A stretch of 64,000 bases of DNA from Bog-473 sp036268485 (GTDB taxonomy: Bacteria > Actinomycetota > Acidimicrobiia > Acidimicrobiales > RAAP-2): positions 1 to 64,000 of the forward strand of contig DATAUC010000012.1 in assembly GCA_036268485.1 (NCBI GenBank). The letters run 5' to 3'. Numbering within the stretch: position 1 is the stretch's first letter; each line of letters starts with the position of its first letter. The notes under the pieces are model-generated. The model saw only the letters and a program-made list of their open reading frames with translations, was not told the DNA's origin and did no database searches. A program made the position numbers and the translations under genes. Shown here in pieces: positions 41,807-54,723 of the stretch.

Positions 41807-42997
41807 TTAGAGGCCGAGGGCAGACCGCAGGTCGTCGACCCGCGGCGTGGCTTCCCAGGTGAAATCCTTCTCGGACCGACCGAAGTGACCGTAGGCCGCC
41901 GTCTTCTTGTAGATCGGGCGGCGCAGGTCGAGGTCACGGGAGATGGCAGCCGGGCGGAGGTCAAAGACGGCGCGGACGGCATCGGAGATCTTTTCGGGAT
42001 CGACCGTGTGAGAGCCGAACGTCTCCACCATGAGTGAGACCGGGTGGGCCACGCCAATGGCGTAGGCCACTTGGACCTCACATCGCTTGGCCGCACCGGA
42101 GGCCACCACGTGCTTGGCCACCCAGCGGGCGGCGTAGGCGGCGGAACGGTCCACCTTCGAAGGGTCCTTGCCCGAGAAGGCACCGCCACCGTGGCGAGCC
42201 ATGCCGCCGTAGGTGTCGACGATGATCTTGCGACCGGTCAGGCCGGTGTCGGCGTGGGGGCCACCCAGTTCGAAGATACCCGTCGGGTTGGCCAGAATGC
42301 GCACACCCTCGGTGTCGAGATCGGTGGGCAGCAGCGGGTTGATGACGTGCTCGGTGAGGTCGGGCAGCAGCTGCTCTTCCAGATCGATACCGGGCGCGTG
42401 CTGCGTGGAGATGAGGACGGTGTCGATGCGAATCGGTCGACCGTCTTCGTAGACCACCGAGACCTGGGTCTTGCCGTCGGGGCGCAGGTAAGGCACGGCG
42501 CCGGCGCGCCGAACCTGGGCCAGGCGCTCGGAGAGGCGGTGGGCCAGCCAGATCGGCAAGGGCATGAGGTCGGGTGTCTCATCGCAGGCGTAGCCGAACA
42601 TCATCCCCTGGTCGCCGGCGCCCTGGGCGTTCATCGTGTCCTCGCCACCGGACCCGGTACGGAACTCGAATGCGGTGTCCACACCCTGGGCGATGTCGGG
42701 CGACTGGGAGTCCAAGGAGACCAGGACGCCACAGGTGTTGCCGTTGAAGCCGTAGGCGTCGTTGTCGTAGCCAATCTCACACACGGTCTGGCGCACGATG
42801 GCCGGGATGTCGACGTAGGTCGACGTCGTCACTTCGCCGGCTACTACCACCAGACCGGTCGTCAAAAGCGACTCACAGGCCACCCGGCTCGAGGGGTCGC
42901 CTTCCAGCATGGCGTCCAGGACGGCATCGGAGACCTGATCGGCCATCTTGTCGGGGTGACCCTCGGTGACTGATTCCGAGGTGAACGTCGTCTTCAC
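41807..42997 (-). CDS. metK: S-adenosylmethionine synthetase
   Basis: Makes SAM from methionine and ATP. The 396-residue protein has VTEGHPDKMADQ, the signature GAGDQGMMFGYA and the phosphate loop GGGAFSGKDPSKVDRS. I place the start at GTG 42997, six bases after GGAG and overlapping the coaBC stop in a GTGA; a GTG four codons earlier is also open. No SAM riboswitch is possible upstream because the gene abuts coaBC. Confidence 0.97.
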   Translation of the reverse strand: MKTTFTSESVTEGHPDKMADQVSDAVLDAMLEGDPSSRVACESLLTTGLVVVAGEVTTSTYVDIPAIVRQTVCEIGYDNDAYGFNGNTCGVLVSLDSQSPDIAQGVDTAFEFRTGSGGEDTMNAQGAGDQGMMFGYACDETPDLMPLPIWLAHRLSERLAQVRRAGAVPYLRPDGKTQVSVVYEDGRPIRIDTVLISTQHAPGIDLEEQLLPDLTEHVINPLLPTDLDTEGVRILANPTGIFELGGPHADTGLTGRKIIVDTYGGMARHGGGAFSGKDPSKVDRSAAYAARWVAKHVVASGAAKRCEVQVAYAIGVAHPVSLMVETFGSHTVDPEKISDAVRAVFDLRPAAISRDLDLRRPIYKKTAAYGHFGRSEKDFTWEATPRVDDLRSALGL

Positions 42998-44238
42998 GTG
43001 GAACTCCACTTCTCTCTCTGGTGGGCGATCACCCTATCCAATACGGCATCGGCCACTGCGGACTTCGATGTCTTGGCGACTGCAACGGTTGTTCCATCGG
43101 CGCCCAGGATCGTCACTTCGTTGGTGTCGTAATCGAAGCCGACACCGTCGGCGCTCACGTCGTTCACGACCAGGAGGTCGACACCCTTGCGTGTCAACTT
43201 CCGGCGACCCCGCTCGAGCACATCGTTGGTCTCGGCGGCAAACCCCACCAGGATCTGGTCGGGGCGCCGCTGCGCCGCCAGCCCGGCCAGGATGTCCGGC
43301 GTGGGCTCGAGCACCAGCTCAGGCAGCCCGTCCTCCTTGGACAGCTTGCGCTCGGCCGCCACCTTGGGCCGGAAATCGGCCACGGCGGCGGCCATAATCA
43401 CCACGTCGGCGTCGGCGCAAGCACGCTGCATGGCCTGTTCCATCTCGGCCGCGGTGTCGACCGCTACCCGGGTTATCGACGCGCTCACGTCCGTCGCCAG
43501 GTGCAGGGGCGAGGACGACACCAACGTGACGGTGGCACCACGCCGGGCTGCCGCTTCGGCCAGCGCGTGGCCCTGCTTGCCCGAGGACCGGTTGGTGATG
43601 AAGCGCACGGGGTCGAGCGGCTCGCGGGTGCCGCCGGCGCTGACCACCACGCGGCGACCCACCAGATCGGCCCGGGCCGGGGTACGCGGTTCGAGCACGG
43701 CGAGGGCCCGGTTCACGATCACCTCGGGGTCGGCCAGTCGACCCTCTCCGGAATCGCCCCCGGCCAACCGTCCGCTTTCGGGGGGCACGATGATCACGCC
43801 GCGGCGCTGCAACGTGTCGAGATTCTCCTGGACCGAGGGGTGTTCCCACATCTCGGTATGCATGGCCGGGCAGATCACGACCGGGGCCCGGGTGGCCAGC
43901 AGGGTGGCCGTCAACAGATCGTCGGACAGACCGGCAGCGGCGCGCGCAATGAAGTGAGCCGTGGCCGGAGCCACCAAAATGAGATCGGCTTGCTGCCCCA
44001 GGCGGGTGTGCGGGATCGGGCTGGCCTCGTCCCAGAGGGACGACTGCGCCGGCTCGGAGGCCAGGGCCGAGAAGGTCAGGGCACCCACGAATCGGGTCGC
44101 TTCCTTGGTCAGTACGGGCACCACGTGGTGGCCGGCATCGACCAGCTGGCGGCATACCTCAACGGCCTTATAGGCAGCGATGCCTCCGCAGACACCCAGA
44201 ACGATCCGGGACGTGGGAGTTGGCACGACGTCGGCCAT
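42994..44238 (-). CDS. coaBC: CoaBC: phosphopantothenoylcysteine synthetase/decarboxylase
   Basis: A bifunctional coenzyme A enzyme of 414 residues. The N-terminal flavin-dependent CoaC domain has LGVCGGIAAYKA and PAMHTEMW (the family PAMN motif with His, as also remembered for mycobacterial CoaBC); the C-terminal CoaB domain has SAGGTREPLDPVRFITN and the KxxGFAAET-type GFAAETND. The start ATG lies 29 bases after rpoZ. The rpoZ-coaBC-metK order is typical of actinobacteria. Confidence 0.96.
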   Translation of the reverse strand: MADVVPTPTSRIVLGVCGGIAAYKAVEVCRQLVDAGHHVVPVLTKEATRFVGALTFSALASEPAQSSLWDEASPIPHTRLGQQADLILVAPATAHFIARAAAGLSDDLLTATLLATRAPVVICPAMHTEMWEHPSVQENLDTLQRRGVIIVPPESGRLAGGDSGEGRLADPEVIVNRALAVLEPRTPARADLVGRRVVVSAGGTREPLDPVRFITNRSSGKQGHALAEAAARRGATVTLVSSSPLHLATDVSASITRVAVDTAAEMEQAMQRACADADVVIMAAAVADFRPKVAAERKLSKEDGLPELVLEPTPDILAGLAAQRRPDQILVGFAAETNDVLERGRRKLTRKGVDLLVVNDVSADGVGFDYDTNEVTILGADGTTVAVAKTSKSAVADAVLDRVIAHQREKWSST

Positions 44239-44267
44239 CGGCGAAACCCCGCCGCGCCCTGATCCGA

Positions 44268-44666
44268 CTAACTCGCGGTCGGGTCCTCGTCCCCGACGGC
44301 CTCGGAGACAATGGTGTCGAACACTTCGGCCACTTCGGAGAGGTCCGACGAAATCTCGCCCTGCTGCTCAGCGGCGGCGGCATCGGCAATGGCGGCGGCC
44401 AAGGCGGCCTCTTCTTCGGGATCGGGGCGGGTGTAGGTGGCCTTGCCGGCAGCGATCTCTTCGAATGCGATGGAAACGGGCTTCCCGGACGCGGACGCCA
44501 CCTGCGGCGGCACGACCTTGCCGAGGCCCTCGCCCAGGCTGTTGTAGTACGAGTTCACCTGGCGGGCCCGGGCTGAACCCAGCGCGACCAGCGTGAACTT
44601 GGAGTCGACCTTGTCCAACAGTTCCTCAATGGGTGGGTCCATGAGCGTATTGCGGCCTTGGGCCAT
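44268..44666 (-). CDS. rpoZ: RNA polymerase omega subunit
   Basis: A small RNA polymerase assembly subunit, 132 residues. The conserved core is PPIEELLDKVDSKFTLV and ALGSARARQVNSYY followed by KPVSIAFEEIAAGKATY. The C-terminal 45 residues are an acidic, Ala-rich extension beyond the usual actinobacterial length. Its ATG overlaps the gmk stop by one base (TGATG). Confidence 0.96.
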   Translation of the reverse strand: MAQGRNTLMDPPIEELLDKVDSKFTLVALGSARARQVNSYYNSLGEGLGKVVPPQVASASGKPVSIAFEEIAAGKATYTRPDPEEEAALAAAIADAAAAEQQGEISSDLSEVAEVFDTIVSEAVGDEDPTAS

Positions 44667-45226
44667 CAGGTGTCCTCCGGGTTCGCGGCTCGTCCTACAG
44701 CCGTTCGGGTCCGATCAACTATAGCCGTCAGGTCGGCCATGGCCTGACCAAGGTCGTCGTTGACCACGGTGTAGTCGGCTATGCGACGACCGCTCTCCAC
44801 CTCGAGCAGCCCTTTTTCCACCCGGCGGCGGATGTGATCCTCGTCGTCGCCGCGGGCGGCCAGGCGGGCCGCCTGCACCTCCACCGACGGTGGCAGCAGC
44901 AGGATCACGGTGGCGTCCGGACGCTGCGCCCGCACTTGTTCCGCTCCCTGGATATCGATCTCGAGCAGGACGTCGGCGCCGTCGGGCGGGCTGGGAATGG
45001 GTGTTCCCATGAGGTTGCCCAGGAACTCGGCCCACTCGAAAAAGCCGCCCTGTTCGACAGCTTCCTCAAACGTGGTCCGGTCGACGAAGACGTACGCGTT
45101 GCGCTCGCGTTCACCGGGTCGGGGTGGACGGGTCGTCCAACTCCGACTCAGCCAGAGCGTGGGATCCCTGGCCACCAATTCAGCTGCGAGCGTGCCCTTG
45201 CCGGCCCCTCCGGGGCCGATCAGCAC
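44666..45226 (-). CDS. gmk: Guanylate kinase
   Basis: Phosphorylates GMP to GDP. The P-loop is GPGGAGKGT (usually GPSGxGKGT), followed by the GMP-binding SRSWTTRPPRPGE and LEIDIQGA. GTG 45226 gives 186 residues but starts within the first beta strand (PLIF precedes it), so the true start may be a rare CTG or ATT codon just upstream, or a TTG at 45319, which would overlap mihF by 80 bases. No good ribosome binding site is visible for any of them. The gene follows mihF closely, as usual. Confidence 0.9.
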   Translation of the reverse strand: MLIGPGGAGKGTLAAELVARDPTLWLSRSWTTRPPRPGERERNAYVFVDRTTFEEAVEQGGFFEWAEFLGNLMGTPIPSPPDGADVLLEIDIQGAEQVRAQRPDATVILLLPPSVEVQAARLAARGDDEDHIRRRVEKGLLEVESGRRIADYTVVNDDLGQAMADLTAIVDRTRTAVGRAANPEDT

Positions 45227-45239
45227 GAAAATCAGTGGC

Positions 45240-45557
45240 TTAGCGGGCAGTCTCTTTGAGCAACGCTTCGCGCTGCTTGGCGCCCAAACCCTGCAGGCGG
45301 CGACTGTCGCTGATACCAACGGTCTCCATGAGGCGGCGTGCCTTGACCTTGCCGAGACCAGGCAGCGACTCGAGCACCGAGACCACCTTCATTTTGCCAA
45401 CGGTCTCGTCGGCATCGGCCTGGGTCAGGAGCTCGGCCAGCGTGAGGTTGCCCATCTTGAGCTTCTCTTTCACCTCGGCCCGCTCACGGCGAACCCTGGC
45501 GGCCTTTTCAAGTGCAGCGGCACGCTGCTCGGGAGTGAGTGCGGGAGGTTGCGGCAT
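45240..45557 (-). CDS. mihF: Actinobacterial integration host factor MihF
   Basis: A 105-residue nucleoid-associated DNA-binding protein. A basic helical N-terminus (RVRRERAEVKEKLKMGNLTL) precedes the helix-hairpin/S13-like core VLESLPGLGKVKARRLMETVGI. It is essential in mycobacteria. It is unrelated to proteobacterial IHF despite the name. The ATG at 45557 has TATGGT seven bases upstream, so mihF-gmk-rpoZ likely has its own leaderless promoter in addition to read-through from pyrF. Confidence 0.93.
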   Translation of the reverse strand: MPQPPALTPEQRAAALEKAARVRRERAEVKEKLKMGNLTLAELLTQADADETVGKMKVVSVLESLPGLGKVKARRLMETVGISDSRRLQGLGAKQREALLKETAR

Positions 45558-45564
45558 GGGCGAG

Positions 45565-45570
45565 ACCATA
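45565..45570 (-). promoter_or_regulatory. -10 element of a leaderless promoter (TATGGT)
   Basis: TATGGT ends seven bases before the mihF ATG in the 51-base gap after pyrF. No Shine-Dalgarno sequence precedes this start. Confidence 0.5.
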
Positions 45571-45608
45571 GCGCCTCTGTTCCCCCCGTTCATCCGCGTA
45601 AGCGCACC

Positions 45609-46457
45609 TCAGCCCATCAGGCTCGCCAGTTTCTCGTTCAGTTCGCGGGCCGCCTGGCGCAGTTCCGTAGGGTCCGGTCCAGCGGCCAGCAGGCCACGGG
45701 ACGTACTGGCGATGACGCTCCCCAGCGGCAGGCCGGCGAATCGGGCCGCCACATCGGCCGGACCGGCGCCCTGGGCACCCAGGCCGGGGGCGAGAATCAC
45801 CCCTCCCAGCTGGGCCAACGGGAACGCCGATGGTTCGAGGGTGGCGCCGATGACAGCACCGATGGTGCCGACGGGGACGCGGTCCGACGTGTTCCAATCG
45901 GCGATCTCGGTGAGGAGCGCGTCCTCCACCGCCAGTCCGGTACCGGTGACCGCCTGTTGGAGTGATCGCCCTTCGGGATTCGAACTGCGCACCACCACCA
46001 CCACGCCGCGGCCCTGCTGTCCGGCCAGATCGAGCATGGGGGCCAGCGCGGCCAACCCGAGGTACGGGTGAGCGGTGACGGCATCGGCGGCCAGCGGGCT
46101 GTGCGGTCCGAGCCAGGCGTCGGCGTAGGCCGCCGCGGTGGAGTCGATATCACCCCGTTTGGCATCGGCCAACACCAGGAGCTCGGCCTGGCGGGCCAGG
46201 GAGAGCAGACGTTCCAGCTCGGCCAGGCCGGCCGACCCGTGACGCTCGAAGAACGCCACCTGCGGCTTGACGATGGCTACCGTGCCGCTGAAGCCCTCAA
46301 TGCACGCGGCGCAGAACGCGCGCAGTCCGGCTACATCATCGGTGAGTCCCCATGACCGCAACAGGTCGCCCGAGGGATCGATGCCGGCGCAGAGCGGCCC
46401 GTATTTCTGTACGGCTTCCGCCGTGCGCAGGCCGAAGCTTGCGGGGAGTGCGTGCAC
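45609..46457 (-). CDS. pyrF: Orotidine 5'-phosphate decarboxylase, type 2
   Basis: Final step of UMP synthesis. The 282-residue protein belongs to the longer actinobacterial/proteobacterial type 2 group, with CAGIDPSGDLL at the start and the catalytic DAKRGDI motif. The C-terminal APGLGAQG holds the phosphate. The GTG start is preceded by AAAGGAA. It follows pyrD by 19 bases. Confidence 0.95.
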   Translation of the reverse strand: MHALPASFGLRTAEAVQKYGPLCAGIDPSGDLLRSWGLTDDVAGLRAFCAACIEGFSGTVAIVKPQVAFFERHGSAGLAELERLLSLARQAELLVLADAKRGDIDSTAAAYADAWLGPHSPLAADAVTAHPYLGLAALAPMLDLAGQQGRGVVVVVRSSNPEGRSLQQAVTGTGLAVEDALLTEIADWNTSDRVPVGTIGAVIGATLEPSAFPLAQLGGVILAPGLGAQGAGPADVAARFAGLPLGSVIASTSRGLLAAGPDPTELRQAARELNEKLASLMG

Positions 46458-46476
46458 GGTCAGTTCCTTTCCAGCG

Positions 46477-47426
46477 TCATTGTGCGGGTGTCATTGTGCG
46501 ACGTGTCCGGGCTTCGGCGCGCAGGTCTTCGACGGTGGTGCCGTGCCGGGCACACCAGCGCGCCAGTTGGCGCAGCACCTTCCACGGCGCCCGGGGATCA
46601 CGGAAGGTGGCCGTCCCCACCTGCACGGCGTCGGCCCCTGCCAAGAGGAACTCCAGCGCGTCGGAGCCCGAGAAGATCCCGCCCACCCCGATAATGGCGG
46701 CGTCGGGAAAGGCGGCCCGGCATTCCCACACGGCGCGCAGCGCCACCGGATGCACGGGGCCGCCCGACAAGCCGCCTCCACCCGCCCCGAGAACCGGCTG
46801 TCCCGTGCGCGGATCAAGGGCCAGACCGAGCAAGGTGTTGGTCAACGTCAGACCCTCGGCTCCCGCCTCCAACGCGGCAGCCGCGATATCAGTGATGGCC
46901 GGGACGTTCGGACTGAGCTTGGCCCAGCGGGGCAGTCCACACTCGGTGGCCGCGATGACCTCGGCCGTGGCGCGGGCCGAGTGGGAGAACATGCGGGAGC
47001 GGTCCTCAACATTGGGGCAGCTGACGTTGATCTCGACGCCGTGCAGTTCGGCTCCGTCATCACGCGCCTGGGCCAGCAGGGCGGCCGCCTCGGTGTAGTC
47101 GGCCACGGTCTGGCCCCAGATGCTCACGACGACCCGGGCGCCCGTGGCGGCCAGGGCCGGGAGGTCATCCCGCAACCAGGCAGCCAAGCCGGGACCCTGC
47201 AGCCCGACGCTGTTCAGCATGCCGGCGCCGACCTCGTGCACGCGCGGCGAGGGGTTCCCCGGCCAGGGATTGACGCAGAGCGACTTCACCACCACAGCCC
47301 CGAGCTGGCTCAGATCGCCGTAGTCACCCAACTCGGCGCCATGGCCCGAAGTGCCAGAGGCCGTCATCACCGGATTGGGCAAGACCACCGAGCCCACCCG
47401 GGTACTCAGGTCGCCGGTCCCCCGGC

Positions 47427-47430
<4 letters not shown>
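46477..47430 (-). CDS. pyrD: Dihydroorotate dehydrogenase, class 1
   Basis: Oxidises dihydroorotate to orotate with FMN. The 317-residue protein has the class 1 catalytic Cys in EINVSCPNVED, with KLSPNVPAI and the FMN-phosphate loop GVGGIFSG. Class 1B enzymes work with the electron-transfer subunit PyrK; no pyrK is present in the window, so it must be encoded elsewhere or a different acceptor is used. The ATG overlaps the carB stop in an ATGA. Confidence 0.94.
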
Positions 47431-50731
<3,301 letters not shown>

Positions 50732-50732
<1 letters not shown>

Positions 50733-51829
50733 CAGCGTGAACCGGTAGCGGCCGGTGGCCCGATGAGGTTCCGGAACTCATCGAAGAGGTAGCGGGCGTC
50801 GTGGGGTCCGGGCGCCGCCTCGGGGTGGTACTGCACGGAGAAGGCGGCTGCTTTGAGCGAGCGGAAACCCTCGATCACCCCGTCATTGAGATTGCGGTGG
50901 GTGATCTCGGCGTCGGGAATCGAATCGGGCGTCACCGCATAGTTGTGGTTCTGGCTCGTGATCTCGACCACTCCGGTCGAGAGTCGCTGGACCGGGTGAT
51001 TGGCCCCGTGATGGCCGAAGGGCAGCTTGAAGGTGGAGCCGCCCAGCGCGGTGGCCAGGAGCTGATGGCCCAGGCAGATACCGAAGATGGGGACGCTACC
51101 GATGAGATCGGCGATGGTGCCGGTCGGACCGGGCAGGGCGGCCGGGTCGCCGGGGCCGTTGGAGAGGAACACCCCGTCGGGTTCGAGCGCTAGCACGTCG
51201 GAGGCCGAGGTGCGGGCCGGCACCACGGTCACGGTGCCCAGGGCGGCCAACTGACGGATCATGGTGGACTTCACCCCGAAGTCGAAGGCCACGATGCGCA
51301 GGGGGCCGTCGCCGTAGGTGGCGGAGGCCGACCGGGTGACGCCGCTGACCAGGTCCAGACCGTCGGTGCCGATGGCCGCGGCGGCGGCCGCCCGCAGTTC
51401 GGCTTCGGGTGCGGTCCCGAAGGCGCAGGGCACGGCACCGGCCTGACGCAGGTACCGGGTCAGGCGCCGCGTGTCGACGCCGGTGAGCGCGGGGATGCCG
51501 TGCCGGACAAGGAAGGCCTCGACGCCCTCGGCGGACCGCCAGTTCGAGGGCGTGACGGTGAGGTCGCGAACAACCACTCCGAGGCAGTGGGGTGCCGTGG
51601 CCTCGTCGTCGTCCGCGTTGGTGCCGTAGTTGCCGATGTGCGTGCTGGTGAAGGCCACCACCTGTCCGGCGTAGGACGGGTCCGAGATCACTTCTTGGTA
51701 CCCGCTCATGGCCGTGTTGAAGACCAGCTCCCCGGTGGCGATCGGGATGGGCGCGCCGGCTGCCTCACCGGCGAAGACGGTGCCGTCGGCGGTCACCAGC
51801 AGGGCAGGTTGACGATCGTCCGTACTCAT
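50732..51829 (-). CDS. carA: Carbamoyl-phosphate synthase small (glutaminase) subunit
   Basis: Supplies ammonia from glutamine to CarB. The 365-residue protein has an N-terminal CarA-specific domain (NTAMSGYQEVISDPSYAGQ) and a C-terminal class I glutaminase with the nucleophile in GICLGHQLLA and the His-Glu pair in VQYHPEAAPGP. The ATG overlaps the pyrC stop in an ATGA. It is part of the PyrR-controlled operon. Confidence 0.97.
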
Positions 51830-53148
51830 CGCTGCGCCGCCGCGTCGATGACGACCGCTTCGCCCCGCAGCACGGTGTGTCGAACGGCTCCGGTGAAGCT
51901 CCGGCCGGCGTAGGGCGTGTTGCGGCTGCGGCTGGCCAGGCGGGTCGGGTCGACCGTCGTCGTGGCCGTCGGGTCGAACACGCAGACGTTGGCCGTCTGA
52001 CCGGCGGCGATGGTCCCACCGTGCGCGCTGTGGCCGGCGGGTCGGGGGTCGCTCCCGGTGAGACGGGCGATGGCGGCGGGCTGCGTGCTCATGAGGGCAA
52101 AGATCCGGGCCGGGCCGAGATGGGGTGAGAGCACCTGCCAGGCGATGGGGAGCGCCGTCTGCAGGCCCAGCATGCCGGGCGGGGCCTGGTCGAAGGGGAC
52201 GTCCTTGGCCTCGGGGGCATGGGGCGCGTGATCGGTGGCGATGGCATCGATGGTGCCGTCACAGAGCCCGGCGATCACGGCCGCTACGTCGGCCTCGGCC
52301 CGCAGGGGCGGGTTGACCTTGAAGACCGGGTCGTACCCCTCGATCTCGGCGTGGGTCAGCAGCATGTGGTGGGGCGCCGCCTCGGCGGTGATCGGCAGGC
52401 CCTCGGCCTTGGCCTGGCGGACCAACGCCACCGAACCGGCGGTGGACAGGTGCAGGAAATGCACCGGTGCGCCGGTGAGGCGGGCCAGCTGGATGTCGCG
52501 GGCCACCATTGACTCCTCCGCCGCGGCGGGAATGCCAGGCAGGCCGAGGCGACTGGACCAGCAACCCTCGTGCATGGCTCCCCCGCTGGCCAGACATTCG
52601 TCTTCGCAGTGCTGGGCCAGGGTCACGCCCAGGCCCTTGGCGTAATCCAGGGCTCGGCGCATGAGGCCGCCGTCTTGGACTCCGGCGCCGTCGTCGGTGA
52701 AGAGGTGGACGCCCAGGGCGGCCAGCTCGCCCATGGGGGCCAGAGCCTGACCGGCCCGGCCGACGGTGATGGCGCCGGCCACCGCCACTTCGGCCACGGC
52801 GGTACGACCCAGGGCCAGGACGTCGCGGGCCACTCCGGCCGTGTCGATGGCCGGTTCGGTGTTGGGCATGGCGACGACGGCGGTGTAGCCACCGAGGGCG
52901 GCGGCCCGGGCGCCGCTCTCGACCGTTTCGGCTTCCTCACGTCCGGGCTGGCGCAGATGGGTGTGCAGGTCGACCAGGCCGGGACCGATCAGGCAGTCCT
53001 GGGCGTTGAGGATGGTGGCGCCCTTGGGGGCCTCCACGCGCTCTTCGACGGCCACGATGGTGTCGCCCTTGATGGCCACATCTCGTCGCTGCAGACCGTC
53101 GGGCGTGACGACCGAACCGCCCTGTATGACCACGGTGAACTCAGGCAC
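51826..53148 (-). CDS. pyrC: Dihydroorotase
   Basis: Closes the dihydroorotate ring. The 440-residue amidohydrolase has the zinc site DLHTHLRQPGREEAETVESG, further His ligands in HFLHLSTAG, and the catalytic Asp in AIATDHAPHAPE. It is of the long (class I) type common in actinobacteria. The GTG start overlaps the pyrB 3' end by eight bases. Confidence 0.96.
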   Translation of the reverse strand: MPEFTVVIQGGSVVTPDGLQRRDVAIKGDTIVAVEERVEAPKGATILNAQDCLIGPGLVDLHTHLRQPGREEAETVESGARAAALGGYTAVVAMPNTEPAIDTAGVARDVLALGRTAVAEVAVAGAITVGRAGQALAPMGELAALGVHLFTDDGAGVQDGGLMRRALDYAKGLGVTLAQHCEDECLASGGAMHEGCWSSRLGLPGIPAAAEESMVARDIQLARLTGAPVHFLHLSTAGSVALVRQAKAEGLPITAEAAPHHMLLTHAEIEGYDPVFKVNPPLRAEADVAAVIAGLCDGTIDAIATDHAPHAPEAKDVPFDQAPPGMLGLQTALPIAWQVLSPHLGPARIFALMSTQPAAIARLTGSDPRPAGHSAHGGTIAAGQTANVCVFDPTATTTVDPTRLASRSRNTPYAGRSFTGAVRHTVLRGEAVVIDAAAQR

Positions 53149-54124
53149 GGGCGTCCTCTCCGGGCCATTCCCCGCCCAGCAGCAGGAAGAGGATGGCCAT
53201 GCGGACGGCCACGCCGTTGGTCACTTGCTGGGTGACCACGGTGCGGGGCAGGTCGGCCACATCGGAGGCAATCTCCACCCCGCGCACCATCGGTCCGGGG
53301 TGGGTGACGATGGCGTCCTCACGCAGGTGGGCCACCCGGCGGGCCGTCAAGCCCCAGCCGGCCGTGTACTCGCGCAGGCTGGGCACGAAGGAACCGCTTC
53401 CCCGCTCGGCTTGGAGGCGCAGGAGCGAGACCACGTCGGCATCGGCCAAGGCGGCATCGAAGTCGTCGGCCACCGTGACCGGCCAGCCTTCGAGCGAAGG
53501 GGGCAACAAACTGCCGGGGGCGGCCAGGGTGACGTGTGCTCCCAGGGCGGCGTAGGCCAGTACCTCGGAGCGGGCCACCCGGCTGTGCCGGATGTCGCCG
53601 ACGATGAGCACCCGGAGGCCCTCGAAGCATTCGATGCCCAGTTCTTCGGGTGCCGCTCCCTTGCGTTCGGCCAGGACCTGGCGCACGGTGAAGCAGTCGA
53701 GCAGCGCCTGGGTCGGGTGCTCGTGCCAGCCGTCGCCGGCGTTGATGACCCGGGCCCGCGTGGCCCAGCGCGCCACCTGGTGCGGTGCTCCCGACGAGGA
53801 GTGCCGGATGATCAGACAGTCGATGCCCAGGGCCTCGACCGTCTCGACGGTGTCGCGCAGTGACTCGCCCTTCTTGACCGACGAGTTGGCCACGGCCAGG
53901 GAGAGCACGTCGGCCGAGAGTCGCTTGGCCGCCGTCTCGAAAGAGAGGCGGGTCCGGGTCGACTCCTCGAAAAAGAGGGTGGCCACCACCTTGCCGCGCA
54001 GGGTGGGCACCTTGGGCATGGATCGGCGTTCAACTTCAGCGAAGGCCTCGGCCACCCGCAGGACCTCGGCGATGCCGTCGACGCCCAGGTCGGCCACCGA
54101 GAGCAGGTGGTTGGGCCGGCTCAC
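53141..54124 (-). CDS. pyrB: Aspartate carbamoyltransferase catalytic subunit
   Basis: Joins carbamoyl phosphate and aspartate, the committed step of pyrimidine synthesis. The 327-residue protein has the carbamoyl-phosphate loop FEESTRTRLSFE, the NSSVKKGESLRDT loop, and HPGPMVRGVEI. No pyrI regulatory subunit is present, as usual outside enterobacteria. I chose GTG 54124, overlapping the pyrR stop in a GTGA; upstream in-frame codons lie inside pyrR. Confidence 0.96.
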   Translation of the reverse strand: MSRPNHLLSVADLGVDGIAEVLRVAEAFAEVERRSMPKVPTLRGKVVATLFFEESTRTRLSFETAAKRLSADVLSLAVANSSVKKGESLRDTVETVEALGIDCLIIRHSSSGAPHQVARWATRARVINAGDGWHEHPTQALLDCFTVRQVLAERKGAAPEELGIECFEGLRVLIVGDIRHSRVARSEVLAYAALGAHVTLAAPGSLLPPSLEGWPVTVADDFDAALADADVVSLLRLQAERGSGSFVPSLREYTAGWGLTARRVAHLREDAIVTHPGPMVRGVEIASDVADLPRTVVTQQVTNGVAVRMAILFLLLGGEWPGEDARA

Positions 54125-54690
54125 TTGTTCTCCAAGGTGCCGATCCACACGCCGTCATCGCCGACGTCGACCATCTCTTCCCGACGGGTGGGCAGGTTCT
54201 TGCCCACGTAATCGGGCCGGATGGGCAGCTCACGGTGACCGCGATCGACCATGACGGCCAGCTGCACGGCGCGGGCCCGGCCGAAATCATTGAGGGCATT
54301 GAGGGCGGCCCGGATCGTGCGGCCGGTAAAGAGCACGTCGTCGACCAGGATGACCACCTTGCCGGCCAGGTCGTCGGGGATGTTGGTGACGGCCTCGGGC
54401 AGCACGGGCCGCAGGCCGATGTCGTCGCGGTAGAACGCCACATCGAGGCTGCCGATGGGCACATCGACGCCCTCGATCTGGCTGAGGGTCTCGGCCATCC
54501 GGGTGGCCAGGGGCACGCCACCGGTCTGCAGGCCGACCACGACGACGTCTTCCAACCCGCCATTGCGCTCGACCACCTCGTGCGCCATGCGCGTCAGGGC
54601 GCGCTGCACATCGGAGGCGGAAAGGACTTGGGAGTGGGCCACGAATACGCCACCGAGGGGTCGCGTATGACTACGTTCGCGTTCGGCCAC
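54121..54690 (-). CDS. pyrR: PyrR, pyrimidine operon RNA-binding regulator
   Basis: A 189-residue PyrR with the PRPP-binding signature VILVDDVLFTGRTIRAAL. It binds the pyr leader RNA when UMP is high and may have weak uracil phosphoribosyltransferase activity. The C-terminal region has RGHRELPIRPDYVGKN, typical of the family. The start is GTG 54690, five bases after GGAGG within AGGAGGAGCA. The RNA loop it should bind (54701-54723) lies directly upstream. Confidence 0.95.
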   Translation of the reverse strand: MAERERSHTRPLGGVFVAHSQVLSASDVQRALTRMAHEVVERNGGLEDVVVVGLQTGGVPLATRMAETLSQIEGVDVPIGSLDVAFYRDDIGLRPVLPEAVTNIPDDLAGKVVILVDDVLFTGRTIRAALNALNDFGRARAVQLAVMVDRGHRELPIRPDYVGKNLPTRREEMVDVGDDGVWIGTLENK

Positions 54691-54723
54691 TGCTCCTCCT
54701 GTCCGTATGAGCCTCACGGGACT
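54688..54723 (-). promoter_or_regulatory. PyrR-binding RNA loop overlapping the pyrR ribosome binding site
   Basis: On the minus strand AGTCCCGTGAGGCT matches the PyrR-loop consensus ARUCCNGNGAGGYU at every defined position. Its GTCC (54719-54722) pairs with GGAC (54701-54704), and the next bases are AGGAGGAGCA and the GTG start. There is no room for an antiterminator/terminator pair, so PyrR probably blocks ribosome access directly. A TAAGGT at 54744-54749 is a possible -10. Confidence 0.85.

Noticed and set aside
42994..43009. SAM riboswitch before metK
   Set aside because: metK overlaps the coaBC stop codon; there is no leader to hold one.
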